Source of the DNA: Clostridia bacterium
GTDB taxonomy: Bacteria; Bacillota; Clostridia; Oscillospirales; CAG-272
Direction of reading: 5' to 3'
NCBI GenBank assembly: GCA_017464805.1
Contig: JAFTYE010000005.1
Location: 97,893 to 161,892 of the forward strand
DNA length: 64,000 bases
This document shows positions 25,411-37,478 of the stretch, piece by piece. Position 1 is the stretch's first letter, and each line of letters begins with the position of its first letter. Position numbers and translations under genes: made by a program. Below the pieces are notes generated by a model. That model had not been told where the DNA came from and did no database searches. It was given only the letters and a program-made list of their open reading frames with translations.

Positions 25411-26163
25411 AAATACGATCTCGGAGCGCGAGGCCACCGCCAGCTCGTTGCCGTTTTTCAGGCGCACGTGCAGGGAAGCGTCCTCTCCGATGCCCGACAC
25501 ACGCGCGGGCACATAGGTGTCCCCCAAGAGGACCTTGACGCGCTTGCCCATCAGCGTGGAACGTGAGCGGTATTCGGCAAGGAAACTGCGGTCGCCTCCC
25601 ATCTTATCGTAGATGGAGAAAAATTCGTAAACAATCGCCTCGGTCAGGCGGGTAGACAGGGGGCGAAGCTCCCCGTTAAAGACGCGACGCACCACGTCTC
25701 CCAGTCGCGGCCCGAAATGCATGGGCGAGAGGCTGACGGTGATGCCGATGACTGCATAGTCGAAATAACCGTTCGGTCTCACGCGCGCGCTGGTCATCAT
25801 AGCAGCCAGCTTGTCACCCCCGCAGAACAGGTCGTTGACCCAGCGGATACTCACTCGGAGGTCGGCGACCCTTTCCATGGCGCGCGCCACAGCCACTGCG
25901 GTCGCGGCGGAGAGCAGACCTGCACGCTCTGCATGGAAAACGGGACGAACGAGAATGGAAAGGAACAGCCCGGGCGCGTTCGGCTCCAGAACCCCGTTCT
26001 CGGATGTCTCGGAATACAGGACGTAGCCCTCCTCCTTGCCCGCCTGTGCCAGCTCCAGCACACGGGCATTATCCGCGCGCTCGCGCTCGGTCTGTTCGAT
26101 GATGACCATGCGCCCGCTTTCACAGGATAAAATGGTCTTTTCGGAAGAGATCTCTGCTCCCAT
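25408..26163 (-). CDS. Biotin-protein-ligase (BirA)-like protein, biotin loop not conserved
   Basis: A 251-residue protein with the BirA/LplA catalytic fold: RWVNDLFCGGDKLAAM (about 127-142) matches the KWPNDL...K segment, and the last 50 residues match the BirA C-terminal SH3-like domain (VSGIGEDASLHVRLKNGNEL). There is no N-terminal HTH. The usual GRGRxGR biotinyl-AMP loop is replaced by YSETSENGVLEPN. It may be a degenerate or altered-function ligase. ATG 26163 has AAAGGAAAGG close upstream. It lies downstream of proS on the same strand, 86 bases away. Confidence 0.72.
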   Translation of the reverse strand: MGAEISSEKTILSCESGRMVIIEQTERERADNARVLELAQAGKEEGYVLYSETSENGVLEPNAPGLFLSILVRPVFHAERAGLLSAATAVAVARAMERVADLRVSIRWVNDLFCGGDKLAAMMTSARVRPNGYFDYAVIGITVSLSPMHFGPRLGDVVRRVFNGELRPLSTRLTEAIVYEFFSIYDKMGGDRSFLAEYRSRSTLMGKRVKVLLGDTYVPARVSGIGEDASLHVRLKNGNELAVASRSEIVF

Positions 26164-26249
26164 GGGCCTTTCCTTTCGTGAAATTTGTAAAATGGAGGTA
26201 AGATACCATTCGGGAAACGGCCGCAGCCGTTTCCCGAATTGAAATGTCT

Positions 26250-27689
26250 TTAATATGCCTTGCCCCAGACAACAAGCTGATGGGCGGGCTTGCCGCAACA
26301 AACGCACACGCCCTCATGTTTCTTTTCGTTTAGGGGAATGCAACGGCTGCCAACGCCGGTCTTAGCCTTGACCTCGTCCTCGCAGGCTTCCTCGCCGCAC
26401 CACAGGGCGCGTACAAAGCCGTCGCCGTTTTCGGCAAGAGCCGCATTGATCTGGTCAATTGTTTCGCAGTCGTAGGTGTGCTTTTCGCGGTTGGCAAGAG
26501 CCTTGTTATACATCGCCACGCGAACCTCTTCCAGCTTGGCGATTACGGTTTCGCCGATGCCATCCAGCGAGTGAAAGGACTTTTCACGGCCGGTACGGGT
26601 GACCAACACACACTGGTTACCCTCGATGTCGCGCGGGCCGAGCTCCAGGCGCAACGGAACGCCTTTCATCTCGTACTCGGCAAACTTCCATCCGGGGGAG
26701 TTATCGCTGTCATCCAGCTTCACGCGCACGCCTGCCGCACGCAGGGTAGCGGCAACCTCGGCGGCCTTTTCGAGCACGCCCTCCTTGTGCTGCTGCACGG
26801 GAACGATCACCACTTGAATGGGAGCGACCGCAGGCGGCAGGACCAGACCGTTGTCATCGCCGTGCGTCATGATGATGCCGCCAATCATGCGGGTGGTAAC
26901 GCCCCAGGACGTCTGGTGCGGATACTGACGCTTGTTTTCCTTGTCGGTGTAGGTGATGTCGAACGCGCGGGCAAAGCCGTCACCGAAATAGTGCGAGGTG
27001 CCTGCCTGTAGGGCCTTGCCGTCGTGCATCAGTGCCTCGATGGCGTAGGTGTCCTCCGCCCCCGCGAATTTGTCACTCGGGGTCTTGACACCGCGGATGA
27101 CGGGAATGGCCAGATCGTTTTCATGGAAATCCGCATAGACGTTGAGCATCTGCACGGTCTCGGCACGCGCCTCCTCGGCGGTGGCGTGCATGGTGTGACC
27201 CTCCTGCCACAAAAACTCACGGGTACGCAGGAAGGGGCGGGTCGTCTTTTCCCAGCGAACCACGCTACACCACTGGTTATACAGCTTCGGCAGGTCGCGC
27301 CAGGAGCTGATGATGTTCGCATAATGCTCGCAGAACAGTGTCTCGGACGTCGGGCGCACGCACAGACGTTCGGTCAGCTTTTCGCTGCCGCCGTGGGTGA
27401 CCCAGGCTACCTCGGGCGCAAATCCCGCCACGTGGTCCTTTTCCTTCTGCAAAAGCGACTCGGAAATGAACATGGGCATATAGACATTCTCATGCCCCAG
27501 CTCCTTGAAACGGGTGTCAAGGATTTTTTGAATATTCTCCCAGATCGCATAGGCGTAGGGGCGGATGATCATGCAGCCCTTTACGCTGGAATAATCGGCA
27601 AGGTCAGCCTTTTTTACGATGTCGGTGTACCACTGTGCAAAATCCTCGTCCATGGACGTGATTTGCTTCACCATTTTGTTGTCAGCCAT
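26250..27689 (-). CDS. proS: Prolyl-tRNA synthetase (archaeal/eukaryotic-like short form)
   Basis: A 479-residue class II synthetase that charges tRNA-Pro. Motif 2 region with [22 protein letters not shown] (about 159-180) and motif 3 [17 protein letters not shown] (about 277-293) are clear. The C-terminal domain has a zinc-type Cys cluster (CVCCGKPA) and ends in KAY, which is diagnostic for the ProS3/archaeal-type enzyme lacking the editing insertion. AGGAGA precedes ATG 27689; a consensus promoter is just upstream. No T-box was seen in the short leader. Confidence 0.95.
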   Translation of the reverse strand: MADNKMVKQITSMDEDFAQWYTDIVKKADLADYSSVKGCMIIRPYAYAIWENIQKILDTRFKELGHENVYMPMFISESLLQKEKDHVAGFAPEVAWVTHGGSEKLTERLCVRPTSETLFCEHYANIISSWRDLPKLYNQWCSVVRWEKTTRPFLRTREFLWQEGHTMHATAEEARAETVQMLNVYADFHENDLAIPVIRGVKTPSDKFAGAEDTYAIEALMHDGKALQAGTSHYFGDGFARAFDITYTDKENKRQYPHQTSWGVTTRMIGGIIMTHGDDNGLVLPPAVAPIQVVIVPVQQHKEGVLEKAAEVAATLRAAGVRVKLDDSDNSPGWKFAEYEMKGVPLRLELGPRDIEGNQCVLVTRTGREKSFHSLDGIGETVIAKLEEVRVAMYNKALANREKHTYDCETIDQINAALAENGDGFVRALWCGEEACEDEVKAKTGVGSRCIPLNEKKHEGVCVCCGKPAHQLVVWGKAY

Positions 27690-27731
27690 AATATTCTCCT
27701 GTCCTGCGTCAAAAAATCAGTTCAATACCAT

Positions 27732-27760
27732 ATTATAACTTGGATTTTACGGATTGTCAA
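27732..27760 (-). promoter_or_regulatory. Promoter of proS
   Basis: Minus-strand TTGACA (27755-27760), 17 bases, TATAAT (27732-27737). Confidence 0.85.
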
Positions 27761-27851
27761 GCGGATTGACGCTTTTTGGAGCGCAAATTGCATGCAAAAA
27801 AAGTCACAGAATGCGAAAAAAAGAAATTTTTGAAGAATTTTGTCAAACATA

Positions 27852-27880
27852 TTGCAAAAATGCGCCCTATATGCTATACT
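27852..27880 (+). promoter_or_regulatory. Promoter of the aminotransferase gene
   Basis: TTGCAA (27852-27857), 17 bases, TATACT (27875-27880). Confidence 0.8.
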
Positions 27881-27950
27881 AAGCGTATGCGATATGAATT
27901 TTTTGAATGAACGAGCTTCAAAAAATGCAAAAACAACTTGGAGGAGCTTC

Positions 27951-29210
27951 ATGCAGTACCCTAAAATGACACAGGCCGCTCTGGCGGCCGAAAAGGATAA
28001 ATGCGAGGCGGCGTACCGCGCCCTCGCGGGAAAGGGCCTTTCCCTGGATCTGTCGCGCGGCAAGCCCGCCGCTGACCAGCTGGATTTATCCATGGCGATG
28101 CTGTCCGAGGCGGATATCCGCACCGCTACCACCGATTGCCGTAACTACGGCATTTTGGAGGGCATCCCCGAAATGCGTGCCCTGTTTGCTGAGCTGACGG
28201 GCATTCCTGCCGAGAATATTGTCGTGGGCGGCAATTCCAGCCTCAATCTTATGTACGACAGCGTCGCGCGCGCCATGCTTTACGGCACCTGCGATTCGGC
28301 TCGTCCGTGGTCGCGCGAGGAGCGCGTGCTCTTCCTTTGCCCCGCCCCCGGCTATGACCGCCACTTCCGCATCTGTGAGTCGCTTGGCATCGAGATGATC
28401 GCCGTACCGATGACTGAAAACGGCCCCGATATGGACGAAGTGGAACGCCTCGTAGCCGATCCCGCCGTCAAGGGTATGTGGTGCGTGCCGAAGTACAGCA
28501 ACCCTACAGGCATCACCTACTCGGAGGAAACGGTGCGCCGTCTTGCGGCCATGAAAGCCGCCGCCCCCGATTTCCGCATCTTCTGGGATAATGCCTACGT
28601 CATCCACGACCTTTATAACGAAACCAATCCGCTTGCCGACATTTTCACGCTGACGAAGGAATACGGCAACGAAAACCGCATCCTCTACTTCACCTCGACC
28701 TCCAAGGTCACTTTCCCCGGTGCGGGCGTTGCCATGATGGCGGCAAGTGAGAAGAACCTGGCACAGATTTTGCCTATTCTCGGTGCACAGACCATCGGCC
28801 ACGACAAGCTCAATCAGCTCCGTCACGTGAAGTTCCTCAAAAACAAAGAAAATACCGCCGCCCTGATGCGCCGCCATGCCGATTGTATCCGCCCGAAGTT
28901 TGAGGCGATGCTCTCTGTACTGGAAAGCGAGCTGACAGGCCTCGGCATCGCCGCCTGGACCAAGCCGCGCGGCGGCTACTTCATCAGCCTGGACGTTCTT
29001 CCCGGATGCGCGCGTCGCGTTTACATGCTCGCCAAGGAAGCAGGCGTTACGCTGACCGGTGTGGGTGCGACCTTCCCCTACGGAAAGGATCCCGCCGACA
29101 GCAATCTGCGCCTTGCCCCCACCTTTGCCACGGTGGATGAGGTGCGTGCCGCCACCGAGGTGCTTTGTGCCGCCGTGCGCCTTGCCGCTGCGGAAAAGCT
29201 GATGGCATAA
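27951..29210 (+). CDS. PLP-dependent aminotransferase (MocR-like aspartate aminotransferase type)
   Basis: A 419-residue fold-type I aminotransferase. [18 protein letters not shown] at the N-terminus is typical of the PF12897 group, whose members act as aspartate or alanine-type aminotransferases. PLP Lys252 is in [19 protein letters not shown] (about 221-230) has the Asp and Tyr that contact PLP. There is no HTH domain. GGAGGAGC lies before ATG 27951; the longer upstream frame would start upstream of the -10. Exact amino-acid specificity is not decided. Confidence 0.88.
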   Translation: MQYPKMTQAALAAEKDKCEAAYRALAGKGLSLDLSRGKPAADQLDLSMAMLSEADIRTATTDCRNYGILEGIPEMRALFAELTGIPAENIVVGGNSSLNLMYDSVARAMLYGTCDSARPWSREERVLFLCPAPGYDRHFRICESLGIEMIAVPMTENGPDMDEVERLVADPAVKGMWCVPKYSNPTGITYSEETVRRLAAMKAAAPDFRIFWDNAYVIHDLYNETNPLADIFTLTKEYGNENRILYFTSTSKVTFPGAGVAMMAASEKNLAQILPILGAQTIGHDKLNQLRHVKFLKNKENTAALMRRHADCIRPKFEAMLSVLESELTGLGIAAWTKPRGGYFISLDVLPGCARRVYMLAKEAGVTLTGVGATFPYGKDPADSNLRLAPTFATVDEVRAATEVLCAAVRLAAAEKLMA

Positions 29211-29212
29211 AT

Positions 29213-29246
29213 CAAAGCGGAAGGGGAAGCACCCTTCCGCTTTTTG
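29213..29246 (+). terminator. Terminator after the aminotransferase gene
   Basis: Stem AAAGCGGAAGGG/CCCTTCCGCTTT with a loop of six and a T run. Confidence 0.85.
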
Positions 29247-29296
29247 TATAAACGACCGTATAAAAACAAACAATAGCTAAAAACGAGGAGAATATT

Positions 29297-30250
29297 ATGA
29301 TAAACGAACAAAAATGCGCCGTCATCGGATGCGGCTTCGTAGGGGCGAGCATCGCCTACACCTACGCCGAAAGCGGTCTGTTTTCCGAGATGGTGCTCAT
29401 CGACGCCAACCGCAAAAAAGCCGAGGGCGAGGCTCTCGATATCGCCCACGGCCTGCCCTTTCTCGCACCCATGAAGCTCTACGCGGGCGACTATCCCGAC
29501 CTCGCGGACGCGCGTCTGATCGTCATCGCCGCAGGCGCGGGACAGAAGCCGGGAGAGACGCGTCTTGACCTGCTTGCCCGCAATCTTAAAATTTTCGATA
29601 GCATCATCGACAGCATCGTCGCCTATAACCGCGAGGCGATTTTGCTTGTCGTGACCAACCCCGTCGATCTGCTCACTTATCACACCCTGCGTCGCTCCGG
29701 TTATCCCGCCTCCCGTGTTATCGGCTCGGGCACGGTGTTGGATAGCGCACGTCTGAAATACCTCATGGGTGAGAAGATGCACGTCGATCCGCGCAACGTA
29801 CACGCCTTTATCATCGGGGAGCACGGGGACAGTGAGCTGCCTGTATTCAGCTCTGCCAACGTCTCGGGTATCGATCTGCCCGACTACTGCCGTCTTGCGG
29901 GTATGGAAAACTGGGAAGAAACCCTGTACGCCATGTTCCGCGAGGTGCGCGACAGTGCCTACAAGATCATCGAGGGCAAGGGCGCGACCTACTACGCGAT
30001 CGCACAGGCGGTCATGCGGATCACGCGCAGCATCATGCGGAACGAGCATTCGGTGCTCCCCGTTTCCACCCTCGTCGAGGGACACTACTGCACCACGGAC
30101 ATCTGCCTCGGCGTGCCGAGCGTGGTCGGTGAAAACGGCGTGGAGCGCGTGCTCGACCTGCCGCTTAACGAAGAGGAGAGCCGCGCCTTCTGCGAAAGTG
30201 CCGCCAAGCTTCGCGCAACGCTGGAAGAAACCTACGCGCAATTTGTATAA
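29297..30250 (+). CDS. ldh: L-lactate dehydrogenase
   Basis: A 317-residue NAD-dependent enzyme that reduces pyruvate to L-lactate in fermentation. Rossmann motif GCGFVGAS at the N-terminus, Gln83 in the mobile loop (AGQKPGETR), which marks lactate rather than malate dehydrogenase, and catalytic His176 in GEHGDSE. GAGGAGAA precedes ATG 29297. It is flanked by terminators, so it is probably monocistronic. Confidence 0.94.
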   Translation: MINEQKCAVIGCGFVGASIAYTYAESGLFSEMVLIDANRKKAEGEALDIAHGLPFLAPMKLYAGDYPDLADARLIVIAAGAGQKPGETRLDLLARNLKIFDSIIDSIVAYNREAILLVVTNPVDLLTYHTLRRSGYPASRVIGSGTVLDSARLKYLMGEKMHVDPRNVHAFIIGEHGDSELPVFSSANVSGIDLPDYCRLAGMENWEETLYAMFREVRDSAYKIIEGKGATYYAIAQAVMRITRSIMRNEHSVLPVSTLVEGHYCTTDICLGVPSVVGENGVERVLDLPLNEEESRAFCESAAKLRATLEETYAQFV

Positions 30251-30283
30251 AAGAAGCCCGACAGATTGTCTGTCGGGCTTCTT

Positions 30284-30285
<2 letters not shown>
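30249..30285. terminator. Bidirectional terminator
   Basis: A long stem AAAAGAAGCCCGACAGA / TCTGTCGGGCTTCTTTT with a TTG loop, shared by ldh and the facing SGNH gene. Confidence 0.9.
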
Positions 30286-33181
<2,896 letters not shown>

Positions 33182-33206
33182 TTATATTTTTGGGGAGGAC
33201 AAGTTT

Positions 33207-34088
33207 ATGAGATACACCATTGAGAATGAGCATTTGAAGGTAGAGATCGCCGATCTCGGCGCGGAGCTGATGTCGGTCGTCGGCAAAAAGACGGGCTTTG
33301 AGTACCTGTGGCAGGGAAACCCCGAGTACTGGAAGAACCGTGCGACCGTGCCTTTTCCGATTTGCGGTCGTGTGTTTGAGGGGAAATACACCTGGCGTGG
33401 TCAGGAGTATGAGATGATCCTGCACGGCTTCGCCAAGCTCCAAACCTACCGTGTCGTAGAGCAGAAGCCGGACAGCATCACCTTTGAGTTGACGGCCAAC
33501 GAGGAAACGCGCAAATGCTATCCCTTTGAGTTTATTCTGCGCCTTACTTACTCGCTTGACGGCGCGACCGTTCGCACCGGCTTTTACGTAGAAAATGTGA
33601 CTGAAGAGGATCTGCCCTTCTCGATCGGCGGCCACCCCGGCTTTAACGTCCCCTTTGTAGAAGGAGAGGCGTTTGAGGACTACTATCTCGCCTTTGCTTG
33701 TGAGAAGCCTGCCCGCCAGCGCATCAACTCCGCTACCTGCTTCTTTACCGGAGAGACCAAGCCGTTTGCTTTGCGTGAGGGCAAATATCTCGATCTGCGC
33801 CGGGATCTCTTTGACAACGATGCCGTATTTTTGCAGGATGCCTGCAAAAAGGTTTCCCTCTGCTCACGCAAAAATGACCGTGCCGTGACCGTTTCCTACT
33901 ACGATATCCCCTACCTCGGCCTGTGGCAGAAGCCGCACAGCGATGCGGGCTACGTCTGCATCGAGCCCTGGAACGGCTATCCGTCCTTTGACGGAAAAGT
34001 TGATGACTTTGCCACCAAGGCAGACATGATGCACCTCGCCAAGGGGGAAACCTACACGGGCTGCTTCGATATCACGATCACCGAATAA
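33207..34088 (+). CDS. Aldose 1-epimerase family protein (LacX-like)
   Basis: A 293-residue mutarotase-fold protein that should interconvert the anomers of a hexose or hexose phosphate. The N-terminal LGAELMSVVGK and EYLWQGNPEYW segments, GGHPGFNVPF (about 145-154, with catalytic-type His) and a late Glu in CIEPWNG are typical of the LacX branch. GGGGAGG lies before ATG 33207. A terminator follows directly. Substrate not known. Confidence 0.88.
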   Translation: MRYTIENEHLKVEIADLGAELMSVVGKKTGFEYLWQGNPEYWKNRATVPFPICGRVFEGKYTWRGQEYEMILHGFAKLQTYRVVEQKPDSITFELTANEETRKCYPFEFILRLTYSLDGATVRTGFYVENVTEEDLPFSIGGHPGFNVPFVEGEAFEDYYLAFACEKPARQRINSATCFFTGETKPFALREGKYLDLRRDLFDNDAVFLQDACKKVSLCSRKNDRAVTVSYYDIPYLGLWQKPHSDAGYVCIEPWNGYPSFDGKVDDFATKADMMHLAKGETYTGCFDITITE

Positions 34089-34123
34089 AAGAAGCAGAGC
34101 TCATACGAGCTCTGCTTTTTTCT
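34087..34123. terminator. Bidirectional terminator
   Basis: Stem AGCAGAGCTC/GAGCTCTGCT with loop ATAC and A/T runs. Confidence 0.88.
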
Positions 34124-34925
34124 TTTTTCGTGTTACAAGCCATCCTATCAGCATAGCCATCAGCAAAATGACGTATGCTGCCCCCGTAAAGCCAAGGATG
34201 TAGATGATCAGGCAGAAGGGGAAGGGAACGAGTGCCTGTACCGAGGAATATACGGGTAAGTGCGGCTCGCAGTACGGGCTGATAAAGAAGAGGTTCAGAT
34301 CTTCCGTTTCCAGCAAACCCGAAAGATGCGCGATCTCGTTGCCTGTGGCGGCGATCAGCACCATCACGATGAAGATGGGAAGCGCACGCAAAATCGTTTT
34401 GTGCCGCAGCTTTACATGTCCTGTCGCATACAAATACACCCCAAGGAAGATCATGGAGTCGTGGCAGATAAGCGACTGGATGTTGATGCCGATGGTGCCG
34501 ATAAAGATGGTCGTGGGGTAGAACATCACCGCCGCACCCGCGAAGATCGCGTAGGTGGCAAGATAGGCACACAGGCAGTCGTGCAGCTTGCCCTTTCCGA
34601 GTATGCCCGCAAGCAATCCCACGTACATCGGGGTGGAGCAGAACTGGAAGGGGAAGGCGTACCACTGATAATCGAACTCGATTACACCGTCCGATACGGT
34701 AAAGCTGTAGTTGATCTGCTTGTATACTTCAAGCAGAATGACAAGGATCGAAACGAACAGCAGCATAAAACGTACATGCTTTTGCTTGCCGCGATGCAGT
34801 ACGGCAAAGAGTACGGTTAATGCGATGAAGAAGGCGAAAAAAGAAAGATGAAACCACCCGTAAGGCTCGGGCTTTTCCATTTGAAGATCAAAAAAATTAA
34901 GAATATGTATCCAAAAATCCATCAT
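34101..34925 (-). CDS. YwaF/TMEM164-family integral membrane protein
   Basis: A 274-residue protein with seven or eight TM helices. LEVYKQINYSF, FQFCSTPMYVGLLAG and the conserved His in ICHDSMIFLG are marks of the YwaF (TIGR02206)/TMEM164 group; the eukaryotic relative is an acyltransferase, but the bacterial role is unknown. ATG 34925 has AGAGG five bases upstream; a GTG six bases earlier is possible. A promoter (TTGACT-17-TATAAT) is at 34982-35010. Confidence 0.8.
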   Translation of the reverse strand: MMDFWIHILNFFDLQMEKPEPYGWFHLSFFAFFIALTVLFAVLHRGKQKHVRFMLLFVSILVILLEVYKQINYSFTVSDGVIEFDYQWYAFPFQFCSTPMYVGLLAGILGKGKLHDCLCAYLATYAIFAGAAVMFYPTTIFIGTIGINIQSLICHDSMIFLGVYLYATGHVKLRHKTILRALPIFIVMVLIAATGNEIAHLSGLLETEDLNLFFISPYCEPHLPVYSSVQALVPFPFCLIIYILGFTGAAYVILLMAMLIGWLVTRKKKKAELV

Positions 34926-34981
34926 AATCACCTCTGTTGTAAAGAGAATTCAAAATGTCATATTTCGACACACACAACGAC

Positions 34982-35010
34982 ATTATAGCATATGTGGGGT
35001 GAAAAGTCAA
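34982..35010 (-). promoter_or_regulatory. Promoter of the YwaF-like gene
   Basis: Minus-strand TTGACT (35005-35010), 17 bases, TATAAT (34982-34987). Confidence 0.82.
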
Positions 35011-35045
35011 CCCCTATCCACCGTCTCAAAAACCGACCGCCGTTG

Positions 35046-35074
35046 TTGACATTTCTTGACCTTCATGCTATAAT
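35046..35074 (+). promoter_or_regulatory. Promoter of the GH78-PHP operon
   Basis: TTGACA (35046-35051), 17 bases, TATAAT (35069-35074). Perfect consensus. Confidence 0.85.
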
Positions 35075-35107
35075 GAACAGAAGAAAAACTGCAAGGAGGA
35101 TGATCTT

Positions 35108-36556
35108 ATGACGCAAAAGGAAATTCAGTTTCCTACCCGCATGCTGCTTTGCAAGGGAGATGTGCGCGGTGCAGAAAACCTCACGAAGCCGATCCCCCTG
35201 CAAAACCCGACGGGGAAGTATCCCGCCCGTCCGTGGGCAGAGCTGCGCGGAAAATGCGCGCTCCTGTTTGATTTTGGACGCGAAATGCGCGGCGGGGTGC
35301 GGATCGTGTGCCACTGGCTCACGGGTGTGGAGAAAAGCTCGGTACAAGCGCGTCTGCGCTTCGGGGAATCCGCCGCCGAATGCTGCGCGGAGCTTGGTGA
35401 GCGCGGTGCCTCCAATGACCACGCGCCCCGCGATTTTTCTCTGTCACTTGCGGGCATGTCCTCCGTTCGCTACGGGGAAACGGGCTTCCGCTTTGCACGC
35501 CTGGATATGGATCTGCCTGCGGGTGCGTGCCTGAACTTGCTGGCCGTTGCGGCGGAGGGGGAGATCCTCTCTCTGCCCGTGCAATATACCTATTCGGGCA
35601 AGGATCCGAGCTTGTCCGGAATTTACAAGGTTGCCAAGCGTACCGTGGACCTGTGCGCGGCAGGCGATTACGTCTGGGATGGCATTAAACGCGACCGCCT
35701 GGTCTGGATCGGGGACATGCACCCCGAGATGCTGGCACTCACCACCCTCTACGGCCGTTTGCCGTCCCTTGAAAATTCCATTCTGTTTATGAAGGATACC
35801 ACGCCCCCCGATACCTGGATGTGTAACATCGTGACCTATTCCGCCTGGTGGCTGACCACCCTTGCTGATTACTGTGAGATCACGGGGGCGACCGACTTCG
35901 CTGCCCCTCTGCTCCCCTACGCCCAAAGGACCGTGCGGCACCTGCTCTCGGCCTTGAATGCGGACGGGGAATTTGACACGGACGGACGCCTGTTCGTCGA
36001 CTGGCCCACCAAGGGAAAGGAAGATGAGGAAATCGGTGCACGGGCGATTTTGCTGCTTGCCGCCAAAAAGACCGCCGCGCTCTTTTCGTCCTTGGCTTAC
36101 CCGACAAACGATGCCGTACAGCTGATCGCTCGCTTGCAGAAAAAGCCGCTTATTGTTAAGTCCTCTATGCAGGTGGTGGGGCTGAAATATATGGCGACGG
36201 GTGCACTGGATCCCTCGGATGTTGCCATTCTCCGCGAACGTGGTGCGCGCGGTATGTCTACGTTTATGAGCTACTATATCCTCACCGCCTATGCCCGCTA
36301 TCTCGGCAAAGATTCGGCTCTTGCCATGATGAAGGAATACTACGGCGGGATGCTTTCGCGCGGTGCGACCACCTTCTTTGAGGATTTTGACCTGGCGTGG
36401 CTGGATGGCTCCTCCCGCATTGATGAGCTTCCCACCGAGGGGGAGCGTGACCTGCACGGCGACTTCGGTGCCTACTGCTACCTCGGCTTCCGTCACTCGC
36501 TCTGCCACGGCTGGAGCGCGGGCGTGTTGCGCTTTATGAAGGATTGCGGAGTATAA
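35108..36556 (+). CDS. Alpha-L-rhamnosidase-like glycosidase (GH78 six-hairpin barrel)
   Basis: A 482-residue intracellular protein. The first 160 residues are beta-rich; the rest is an (alpha/alpha)6 barrel. DGIKRDRLVWIGDMHPE (191-207) corresponds to the DGxKRDRxxWxGD signature of GH78, whose acidic residues bind and hydrolyse L-rhamnosides. It is about half the usual GH78 length because accessory sandwich domains are missing. AAGGAGGA precedes ATG 35108. A PHP phosphatase starts one base after its stop, so the two share an operon. Confidence 0.8.
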   Translation: MTQKEIQFPTRMLLCKGDVRGAENLTKPIPLQNPTGKYPARPWAELRGKCALLFDFGREMRGGVRIVCHWLTGVEKSSVQARLRFGESAAECCAELGERGASNDHAPRDFSLSLAGMSSVRYGETGFRFARLDMDLPAGACLNLLAVAAEGEILSLPVQYTYSGKDPSLSGIYKVAKRTVDLCAAGDYVWDGIKRDRLVWIGDMHPEMLALTTLYGRLPSLENSILFMKDTTPPDTWMCNIVTYSAWWLTTLADYCEITGATDFAAPLLPYAQRTVRHLLSALNADGEFDTDGRLFVDWPTKGKEDEEIGARAILLLAAKKTAALFSSLAYPTNDAVQLIARLQKKPLIVKSSMQVVGLKYMATGALDPSDVAILRERGARGMSTFMSYYILTAYARYLGKDSALAMMKEYYGGMLSRGATTFFEDFDLAWLDGSSRIDELPTEGERDLHGDFGAYCYLGFRHSLCHGWSAGVLRFMKDCGV

Positions 36557-36557
36557 T

Positions 36558-37331
36558 ATGAAAGCCAACTACCACACCCATACCTTTCGTTGCTACCACG
36601 CGATGGGCAACGAATATGCCTATATCCGCCGCGCCATCGCGGCAGGCATCGAGGTTCTGGGCTTTTCGGACCACGCGCCCATGCTTTTTCCGCCCGAGCA
36701 CGATGCCTACTACCGCATGAAGCCCTCGCTTTTGCCCGATTACGTCGAAACAATTCTTTCCTTGCGGGAACAATACCGCGGCGTACTGAAAATGCCCCTT
36801 GGATTTGAGGTCGAGTACTATCCCGATCTGTTTGCCTCATTTCTTGAGATGATCCGCCCCTACCCGATCGACTACCTCATCCTCGGCCAGCATTTTCTCG
36901 GCAACGAGATGGGCGGCGCGCACGTGATGAAGGAAACCAAGGAGGAGCGCATCCTCGTTGATTACGTCGATCAGGTTATCGAGGGAATGAATACCGGCGT
37001 CTTCTCCTGTCTTGCGCACCCCGACGTGGTCTTTTATACGGGGGACACGATCGCCTTTCGCCGCGAGATGCGCCGGCTTTGCCGCGCGGCAAAGGAATGC
37101 GGGTTGCCGCTTGAATACAATCTCCTCGGCCTGTCCGAGGGGCGTAATTATCCAAGCCCCGACTTCTGGCCGATCGCGGCAGAGGAGGGGAATGCTGTCA
37201 TCCTCGGCTGGGATGCCCATCGCCCCACAGCCTTTTTGCAGCATGAGGTGGAGGAAAAGGCACTCACCTACCTCCACTCCCTTGGCATCACGCCGATAGA
37301 GACGCTCCCTTTTCGAAAAATTTTCCCCTGA
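36558..37331 (+). CDS. PHP-domain phosphatase (histidinol-phosphatase family, HisK/HisJ type)
   Basis: A 257-residue metal-dependent phosphatase. Metal-binding His6 and His8 in YHTHTF, SDHAPM near 39-44, GFEVEYYPD (about 78-86), HPDVVFYTG and a C-terminal GWDAHRP are the standard PHP motif series. The closest annotation is histidinol-phosphatase, which would serve histidine synthesis, but no other his genes are here; the operon with a GH78-like gene leaves another phosphate ester possible. It starts one base after the upstream stop. Confidence 0.85.
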   Translation: MKANYHTHTFRCYHAMGNEYAYIRRAIAAGIEVLGFSDHAPMLFPPEHDAYYRMKPSLLPDYVETILSLREQYRGVLKMPLGFEVEYYPDLFASFLEMIRPYPIDYLILGQHFLGNEMGGAHVMKETKEERILVDYVDQVIEGMNTGVFSCLAHPDVVFYTGDTIAFRREMRRLCRAAKECGLPLEYNLLGLSEGRNYPSPDFWPIAAEEGNAVILGWDAHRPTAFLQHEVEEKALTYLHSLGITPIETLPFRKIFP

Positions 37332-37396
37332 TCTGCGGGTCCTTGCAACACACGGGTGCCGTTTTTTGCAAAAAACAGAAAAAGCAACCGACGGTT

Positions 37397-37448
37397 GACA
37401 AATTGTCGGCTTCGGTTGGTTGTCGCTTTGTGCTTCGCATGATAGAAT
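37397..37448 (+). promoter_or_regulatory. Promoter and operator-like palindrome of the membrane XRE regulator
   Basis: TTGTCG (37420-37425), 17 bases, TAGAAT (37443-37448). The palindrome GACAAATTGTC (37397-37407) lies just upstream. Confidence 0.65.
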
Positions 37449-37478
37449 ATCCTCACAGAAAAAGAAAGGGGAATGTTC

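Noticed and set aside
26208-26243. Strong hairpin CGGGAAACGGC/GCCGTTTCCCG between proS and the BirA-like gene
   Set aside because: It is not followed by a T run on the transcribed strand, so I did not call it a terminator; it may attenuate or stabilise the transcript.
27690-27840. Possible T-box leader for proS
   Set aside because: The leader between the promoter and start is only about 40 bases and contains no T-box sequence or terminator.
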